Assembly: GCA_964450125.1 (NCBI GenBank)
Contig: CAYVDO010000308.1
Coordinates: forward strand, 1 to 10,186
Length of the DNA stretch: 10,186 nucleotides
Direction of reading: 5' to 3'
From: JADJOY01 sp964450125
GTDB lineage: Bacteria; JADJOY01
Of the stretch, positions 6,365 to 10,186 are shown piece after piece. The position numbers and the translations under genes are program-made. The notes under the pieces were generated by a model. It was not told the DNA's origin. It searched no databases and was given only the letters and a program-made list of their open reading frames with translations. Each line of letters starts with the position of its first letter. Position 1 is the first letter of the stretch.

Positions 6365-7797
6365 GCCGGCACCTCGGGCAGCTCGAACTTGCCCTTCGCT
6401 TCCGCGCAGCCCTTGCTCGCCGGCACCAGCTTGCCGGGGTTGAGCCGCCCCCACGGATCGATGAGCCGCTTGATCGCTTCCATCTCGGCGATCTCGTGAG
6501 CGCTGAACATCCACGACAGAAACGACAACTTCTCGACGCCGATCCCGTGCTCGCCGGTGATGGATCCGCCTGCGTCCACGCACGCCCGCAGGATCTCGGC
6601 ACCGGCGGCGAGCGCGCGCCGCGTGAGATCGGCGTCGCGGCCGTCGAACGAGATGTTGGGATGGAGATTGCCGTCGCCGGCGTGGAAGACGTTGCAGATC
6701 GTGAGGTCGTGGCGCGCGGCGACCTGGCGTGTGAACGCGATGAGGCGCGCGAGCTCGCTCAAGGGAACCGTGCCGTCGAGGACGTAGACGTCACCGCGCA
6801 GCCGGCCCATCGCGCCGAAGGCGCTCTTGCGGCCCTTCCAGAGCTTGCGCCGCGTGGCCTCGTCCGTGCCGACGCGGATCTCGCTGGCGCCGCGCCGCCG
6901 ACAGATCTCGCTGGTGCGCGCCACCCGCGATGCGAGCGCGGCCTCGTCGCCGTCGAGATCGACGAGCAGCGCGACGTCGCAATCGGTGGGATACCCCGCG
7001 GCGTAGTCGGGCGAGGCCTCGATGGTGGCGATCGTGCCGCGATCGAGCGCTTCCAGCGCCGAGGGCTCGAGCCCGGCCTGGATGATGTCGGCGACCGCTT
7101 CGCAACCCTCGACGAGGCTCGGGAACGCGACGAGGAGCGTGCGCGTCGCTGCCGCCGACGGGACCAGCCGCACGACGAGCTCGGTGGTGACGGCGAGGAT
7201 TCCTTCGCTGCCGACGAAGAGGCCGACCAAGTCGTAGCCGGGCATGCCGTCGAGAGCGCCGCCCAGCTCCAGCACCTCGCCATCGGCGAGCACCACCGTG
7301 AGGCCGAGCACGTGCTGCGCCGTGAGGCCGTGCTTGAGCGCGTGAGGTCCGCCGGCGTTTTCTGCCGCGTTGCCTCCCAGCGTGCAGACCATGCCGCTCG
7401 ACGGATCGGGACCGAAGGCGAGCCCATGCTTTCGCGCTTCCGCCGACAGTCCGGCGTTGGTGACGCCGGGCTGTACGCGCGCCACGCGCGCCTCGGCGTC
7501 GATGGAGAGCAGGCGCCTCATGCGCGCGGTTTCGAGCACGATGCCGCCGCGCTCCGGCAAGGCGCCGCCCGAGAGTCCAGTGCCGGCGCCGCGCGGCACC
7601 ACCGCGATACCGCAGCGGTGACAGAGCGTCATCACCGCCGCCACCTCCGCCGTGCTGGCCGGCAACACCACCGCCGCGGGCGTCGCGCACGCCAGCGTGA
7701 AGGCGTCGGACTCGTAGGTGAGCAGTGACTCGCGGTCGGCGATCACCGCAGCACTGCCCACGAGCGCGCGGAGCTCCGTGAGGACTGCCTCGTTCAT
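6361..7797 (-). CDS. glcD: Glycolate oxidase catalytic FAD subunit GlcD
   Basis: A 478-residue flavoprotein that oxidises glycolate to glyoxylate and hands electrons to GlcE/GlcF. The N-terminal half is a PCMH-type FAD domain: PRGAGTGLSGG (68-78), VQPGVTNAGL (108-117), GPDPSS (129-134), TLGGNAAENAGG (139-150) and VGSEGILAVTTE (195-206). The C-terminal half is an FAD-linked oxidase C domain with NVFHAGDGNLHP (369-380), which carries the conserved His pair near the active site, then GSITGEHGIGVEK (411-423) and the closing DPWGRLNPGKLVP (447-459). All expected motifs are present and the length is normal. The start is the ATG at 7795-7797. An in-frame extension back to 7938 would add 47 Arg-rich residues unlike the family, so it was not used, although no good ribosome binding site precedes 7797. 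It is the first gene of the operon and overlaps glcE by 4 bases. A D-lactate dehydrogenase role is the alternative, but the neighbours favour glycolate. Confidence 0.94.
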   Translation of the reverse strand: MNEAVLTELRALVGSAAVIADRESLLTYESDAFTLACATPAAVVLPASTAEVAAVMTLCHRCGIAVVPRGAGTGLSGGALPERGGIVLETARMRRLLSIDAEARVARVQPGVTNAGLSAEARKHGLAFGPDPSSGMVCTLGGNAAENAGGPHALKHGLTAQHVLGLTVVLADGEVLELGGALDGMPGYDLVGLFVGSEGILAVTTELVVRLVPSAAATRTLLVAFPSLVEGCEAVADIIQAGLEPSALEALDRGTIATIEASPDYAAGYPTDCDVALLVDLDGDEAALASRVARTSEICRRRGASEIRVGTDEATRRKLWKGRKSAFGAMGRLRGDVYVLDGTVPLSELARLIAFTRQVAARHDLTICNVFHAGDGNLHPNISFDGRDADLTRRALAAGAEILRACVDAGGSITGEHGIGVEKLSFLSWMFSAHEIAEMEAIKRLIDPWGRLNPGKLVPASKGCAEAKGKFELPEVPA

Positions 7798-8022
7798 GGG
7801 AGAGTGCGTGACGCGCGGGCCCGTGGACCCTCGGTAGGCGGGGACGCGCCACGTGGTCGCTTGCGCGCGTATTGGTCGACGCGTAACCTGGCGAGTCCGA
7901 GCGCGATCGGGTGATTCGAGCCGCTTGCGACGGCCCATTTCGGCCGCGATTCAGGCCCGATTGCGCGGCTCACCACTCGTGCGGCGGTTGCATCGGTGAG
8001 CCCACCGAGAGAGGCATCATTC
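7798..8022. other. Divergent intergenic region between glcD and the TPR gene
   Basis: These 225 bases should hold the promoters of the glc operon (leftward) and the TPR operon (rightward). I see one inverted repeat, CGCGT (7866-7870) and ACGCG (7879-7883), around an 8-base centre. It could be an operator but is short. No convincing sigma-70 promoter could be picked by eye, and no regulator gene is nearby. Confidence 0.4.
8007..8014 (+). promoter_or_regulatory. Shine-Dalgarno site that decides the TPR start
   Basis: GAGAGAGG ends 8 bases before the ATG at 8023. It lies downstream of the alternative GTG at 7996 and so favours the shorter, 113-residue protein. Confidence 0.65.
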
Positions 8023-8364
8023 ATGGCGGATGACCGAGATTCTTTGTACATGGCGGGCCTCGCGGCGCTCGGCCAATCGCACTTCGACGAGGCCATCGCG
8101 ACCTTCGAGAGGGCGCTCGCTTCGGCGCCGGACGACGTCGAGCTCTTGCTCGCGATCTCCATGGCGCACTCCAAGAACGGCGACCAGGACAAGGCGATCG
8201 AGATTGCGACGCGCGCTGCCGAGCTGGATCCGACGGATCCGTTCCCGCACACGAATCTGTCGATGTTTTACCAGAAGAAGGGAAACATGGAGGTTGCCGA
8301 GAAGCACTCGGCGATCGTCACCCAGCTCAACGTCGAAGCCCAGAAGCGAGCGCAAGGAGGGTGA
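8023..8364 (+). CDS. Small TPR (tetratricopeptide repeat) protein
   Basis: A 113-residue, all-helical protein made almost entirely of about three TPR units: residues 7-37 (with FDEAIATFERAL), 39-72 (with KAIEIATRAAELDP, a textbook TPR helix B) and 73-105 (degenerate, beginning PFPHTNLSMFYQKKGN). There is no signal peptide, membrane segment or enzymatic domain, so it is probably a cytoplasmic protein-protein adaptor. The start at 8023 is supported by GAGAGAGG 8 bases upstream; a GTG at 7996 would add nine residues. The stop codon overlaps the possible GTG start of the next gene (GTGA at 8361-8364), indicating a shared transcript with the alpha/beta hydrolase. The partner is unknown; the hydrolase encoded next to it is the obvious first candidate, by inference only. 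Confidence 0.88.
   Translation: MADDRDSLYMAGLAALGQSHFDEAIATFERALASAPDDVELLLAISMAHSKNGDQDKAIEIATRAAELDPTDPFPHTNLSMFYQKKGNMEVAEKHSAIVTQLNVEAQKRAQGG
8354..8360 (+). promoter_or_regulatory. Shine-Dalgarno site that decides the hydrolase start
   Basis: AAGGAGG directly abuts the GTG at 8361 but stands 6 bases before the ATG at 8367. The usual spacing favours the ATG. Confidence 0.7.
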
Positions 8365-8366
8365 GC

Positions 8367-9545
8367 ATGATCGGCCGTCGAGCGCCCGGGCCACGTCGCG
8401 ATCGCCGTGGGGCGGAGCTACATCGGGCGCGCACCCGCGACGGCTGGGACATCGCTCTCTACCGCTATCCCGCGCCGCCGGGATCGGAGCGCCACTTCCC
8501 GGTGCTCCTCTGCCACGGTCTCGGCTCGAACCGAAACAACCTCGACTATCCCGGACGGCTCAGCCTCGCGCGCTACCTGAACGCGCAGGGGTTCGACGCC
8601 TGGGTGATCGAGCTGCGCGGCGCGGGCGCGAGCCGCCGCGCAGGCCCGCTGAGACGCAAGACCTTCGACTACACCTTCGACGACTACATCGGCCACGACA
8701 TCCCCGCCGCGCTCAAGCACATCGCGCGCACCGTGGGATTCCGCGGCGTGCACTGGATCGGGCACAGCATGGGCGGGATGCTCGCGTATCCGCTGCTCAA
8801 GAGCACCGATCCCGATGTGCTGCGCTCCGCCACCACCATTGGCTCGCCCGCGATGGTGCTCGCTTCCGATCCGGTGATGGACCGGATGCTCAAGTTCGCG
8901 TGGCTGCTCAAGATCGTGCCGATGCTGCCGCAGGGAACGCTCGCCAAGCTGGTGGCGCCACTCGCGGGGCTGGCGCGACCGCTGGGGCACCGCATCGTCT
9001 GGACCACGGCCAACATCGCACCCAAGACGCTGCGGGTGATGGCGCGTCACGGCGTCGACGACCTGGCGAGCCCGCTCATCTTCCAGTACGGCGTTTGGTA
9101 CAAGGAAAAGGACTTCCACAACTACTACGAAACGTTCTCGTACCAGGAAGACCTGCACCGCATCACGGCGCCGGTGTTCTTTCTCGCGGGTGCGGGAGAT
9201 GGGCTCACGCCCACCCGCGACATCCGCTTCATCTACGAGCGGATCTCGTCGCCCAAGAAGAAATTCCTGGAGGTGGGGGTCGAGAGCGGCTTCTCTTCGG
9301 AATACGGTCACGTGGATCTGGTGCTCGGCGAGCGGGCACCGGAGGAGATCTTTCCGCTCGTTCTCGACTGGCTCGCGGAGAACGATTGCGCCACCGACGC
9401 CGCCAAACGCGCGCCCCGTCGTCCCGGGCACGGCCGCGAGCGCGCCGCCGAGGCCCGCCGTCAGGCGCGCGAGGAACGCAAGCGCCGGGGTTCGCGCGAG
9501 CCGCGAGTCGTGCTACGACCGGTGCCGCGACGCGCTCGGGGTTGA
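8367..9545 (+). CDS. Alpha/beta hydrolase with basic C-terminal tail (PHA synthase / acid lipase-like)
   Basis: A 392-residue alpha/beta-fold serine hydrolase. The order of motifs is PVLLCHGLGSNRNNLD (45-60, oxyanion loop), WVIELRGAGAS (79-89), the nucleophile elbow WIGHSMGGML with Ser134, the acid Asp278 in FFLAGAGDGLTP, and His315 in EYGHVDLVLG. This arrangement resembles the alpha/beta hydrolases related to polyhydroxyalkanoate synthases and to lysosomal acid lipases. The nucleophile is Ser, whereas PHA synthases use Cys, so esterase, lipase or depolymerase activity is more likely than polymerisation. Residues about 347-392 form a Lys/Arg-rich tail, KRAPRRPGHGR then REERKRRGSRE, that is not part of the fold and may bind nucleic acid, acidic lipid or a granule surface. 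The N-terminus (RRAPGPRRDRR) is basic too. There is no signal peptide. The start is the ATG at 8367, six bases after AAGGAGG; GTG 8361 is the alternative. The substrate is unknown. Confidence 0.88.
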   Translation: MIGRRAPGPRRDRRGAELHRARTRDGWDIALYRYPAPPGSERHFPVLLCHGLGSNRNNLDYPGRLSLARYLNAQGFDAWVIELRGAGASRRAGPLRRKTFDYTFDDYIGHDIPAALKHIARTVGFRGVHWIGHSMGGMLAYPLLKSTDPDVLRSATTIGSPAMVLASDPVMDRMLKFAWLLKIVPMLPQGTLAKLVAPLAGLARPLGHRIVWTTANIAPKTLRVMARHGVDDLASPLIFQYGVWYKEKDFHNYYETFSYQEDLHRITAPVFFLAGAGDGLTPTRDIRFIYERISSPKKKFLEVGVESGFSSEYGHVDLVLGERAPEEIFPLVLDWLAENDCATDAAKRAPRRPGHGRERAAEARRQAREERKRRGSREPRVVLRPVPRRARG

Positions 9546-9581
9546 GCGCCCACGACTTCGCGAGATCGGATCCATTCGACG

Positions 9582-10157
9582 ATGAAGACCGCGCAATCGA
9601 AACGCCTGGGACGCAGCATCGCTCGCATCGGCCGCGCTGCCGGCGCCGAGGGAGTCGAGCCGTTCGCGACGTGCTTCCGCATCGTCGGTCACGGCCGCTT
9701 CTTGGGCGCGCGCCATTACTTGCACTCGAACGACATCACCGCGCCCGAGCAGCTCGCGATTCGCGAGGCATCGGGGCGGGTGCTCGCGGTCAAAGCGTGG
9801 AAGCTCTCACTGCCGGGCGATCTCGCGATCTTCGAGACCGACGGGGCCGCATGCGATCCGCTCGAGCTCGACCTGCGCTTGCCGCGTGACGGCGCCGATC
9901 TCGTGATCGTCGGCTACCCGCAGCAAGGCGAGCTGGAGTGGATCGAGGGACCCGTCTCCGGTTGGGACACGATCAAGCTCGCCGAGGGCATCGAGTTCGA
10001 TGGCTTTTTCGTCGATTGCGAGGCCAAGGACGGCATGAGCGGCTCGCCTGCCCTCGATCCCAAGAGCGGCGCCGCCGTGGCCGTGCTCTCCGGCATCAAC
10101 CCCGACCTCGGCATCGCGGCCTTCTGTCCGCTGCCGAGTCATGGGTGGGATGACTGA
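9582..10157 (+). CDS. Compact trypsin-like (S1/HtrA-fold) serine peptidase
   Basis: A 191-residue protein that reads as a minimal chymotrypsin-fold peptidase. The candidate triad is His45 in FLGARHYL, Asp80 in PGDLAIFE and Ser153 in DGMSGSPALD. The last two match the DLA and G-x-S-G-S-P signatures of trypsin-like proteases, and SGSP is followed by the expected AVAVLSG strand. There is no signal peptide, membrane anchor or PDZ domain, unlike DegP/HtrA proteins. Four cysteines (31, 91, 146, 182) are present. The first 25 residues are basic and Ala/Gly-rich. The His-to-Asp spacing is short for the fold, so activity is plausible but not certain. It begins 36 bases after the alpha/beta hydrolase gene and probably shares its transcript; only a weak GGA at 9568-9570 precedes the ATG. 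It may process its neighbours' products or be a degenerate, binding-only relative. Confidence 0.75.
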   Translation: MKTAQSKRLGRSIARIGRAAGAEGVEPFATCFRIVGHGRFLGARHYLHSNDITAPEQLAIREASGRVLAVKAWKLSLPGDLAIFETDGAACDPLELDLRLPRDGADLVIVGYPQQGELEWIEGPVSGWDTIKLAEGIEFDGFFVDCEAKDGMSGSPALDPKSGAAVAVLSGINPDLGIAAFCPLPSHGWDD

Positions 10158-10169
10158 GTTTTGTCGGGG

Positions 10170-10186
10170 GGGGGGTGGAGCCCCCC
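10170..10186. other. GC hairpin at the window edge after the peptidase gene
   Basis: A run of ten G (10166-10175), then TGGAG, then six C (10181-10186) can form a 6-bp all-GC stem with a 5-base loop. It sits just after the peptidase stop codon and may be part of a transcription terminator, but the window ends before any T-run could be seen. A TTTT (10159-10162) lies before the stem, which would suit a terminator on the minus strand only loosely. Confidence 0.3.

Noticed and set aside
6365..6602. Reading glcE as starting inside glcD, in frame with the downstream half across the N gap
   Set aside because: That frame gives Arg/Ser-rich sequence overlapping the conserved GlcD C-terminus. The GTG at 6364 gives a proper GlcE N-terminus instead.
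5590..7728. Long plus-strand open frame of about 712 codons antisense to glcE and glcD
   Set aside because: It lies opposite two clearly identified genes, spans the N gap and has Arg/Ala/Asp-rich low-complexity translation.
7798..7938. 47-codon N-terminal extension of GlcD
   Set aside because: The extra residues are Arg-rich, unlike the family's N-terminus, which begins at MNEAVLTEL.
8030..9889. Long plus-strand open frame of about 619 codons through the TPR, hydrolase and peptidase genes
   Set aside because: It overlaps three genes with recognisable motifs in other frames; its product is Arg/Ser-rich without domains.
10158..10186. G-quadruplex or phase-variable homopolymer at the right edge
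   Set aside because: There is only one long G-run, no coding frame depends on it, and the window end leaves no context. It may also be an assembly-edge effect.

Overview
The window looks like a piece of a high-GC bacterial genome, probably a scaffold from an environmental or metagenomic assembly because it contains a 10-base N gap (6219-6228). Strong G/C preference at third codon positions makes many antisense frames open. The gene content fits a soil-type, aerobic, heterotrophic lineage: a lipoprotein with an IPT/TIG domain, a secreted glycoside hydrolase, several alpha/beta hydrolases and a GlcDEF glycolate oxidase. The glycoside hydrolase ends in a Cys / short hydrophobic segment / Arg-Arg tail faintly like MYXO-CTERM. 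Myxococcota or a related former deltaproteobacterial group is therefore a reasonable guess, but no marker gene is present to prove it.

Layout. (1) Positions 1-678, minus strand: the N-terminal 226 residues of a lipoprotein that runs off the left edge. (2) Positions 892-1749, plus strand: a monoacylglycerol-lipase-like alpha/beta hydrolase, divergent from the lipoprotein gene. (3) Positions 1668-3512, minus strand: an exported clan GH-A glycoside hydrolase whose 3' end overlaps the hydrolase gene tail-to-tail by 82 bases. (4) Positions 3807-7797, minus strand: a glcD-glcE-glcF operon encoding the three-subunit glycolate oxidase. glcD and glcE overlap by 4 bases (GTGA), and glcE is interrupted by the N gap, whose nominal length puts its two halves out of frame. 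(5) Positions 8023-10157, plus strand, divergent from glcD: a small TPR protein, a second alpha/beta hydrolase with a very basic C-terminal tail, and a compact trypsin-like serine peptidase without a signal peptide. The first two are adjacent or overlapping, and the third starts 36 bases later.

How the genes work together. GlcD (FAD/PCMH-type dehydrogenase), GlcE (second FAD-domain subunit) and GlcF (two 4Fe-4S clusters plus two CCG domains) form the enzyme that oxidises glycolate to glyoxylate and passes electrons to the membrane quinone pool. No glcC-type regulator, glcB malate synthase or permease is in view. The TPR / hydrolase / peptidase trio looks like one transcription unit of unknown role and is the least explained part of the window. 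I see no RNA genes, CRISPR arrays, insertion sequences or phage genes. Most of the region is ordinary. The main points worth a second look are the glcE gap, the His-Glu acid/base motif and odd C-terminus of the glycoside hydrolase, and the TPR / hydrolase / peptidase unit.
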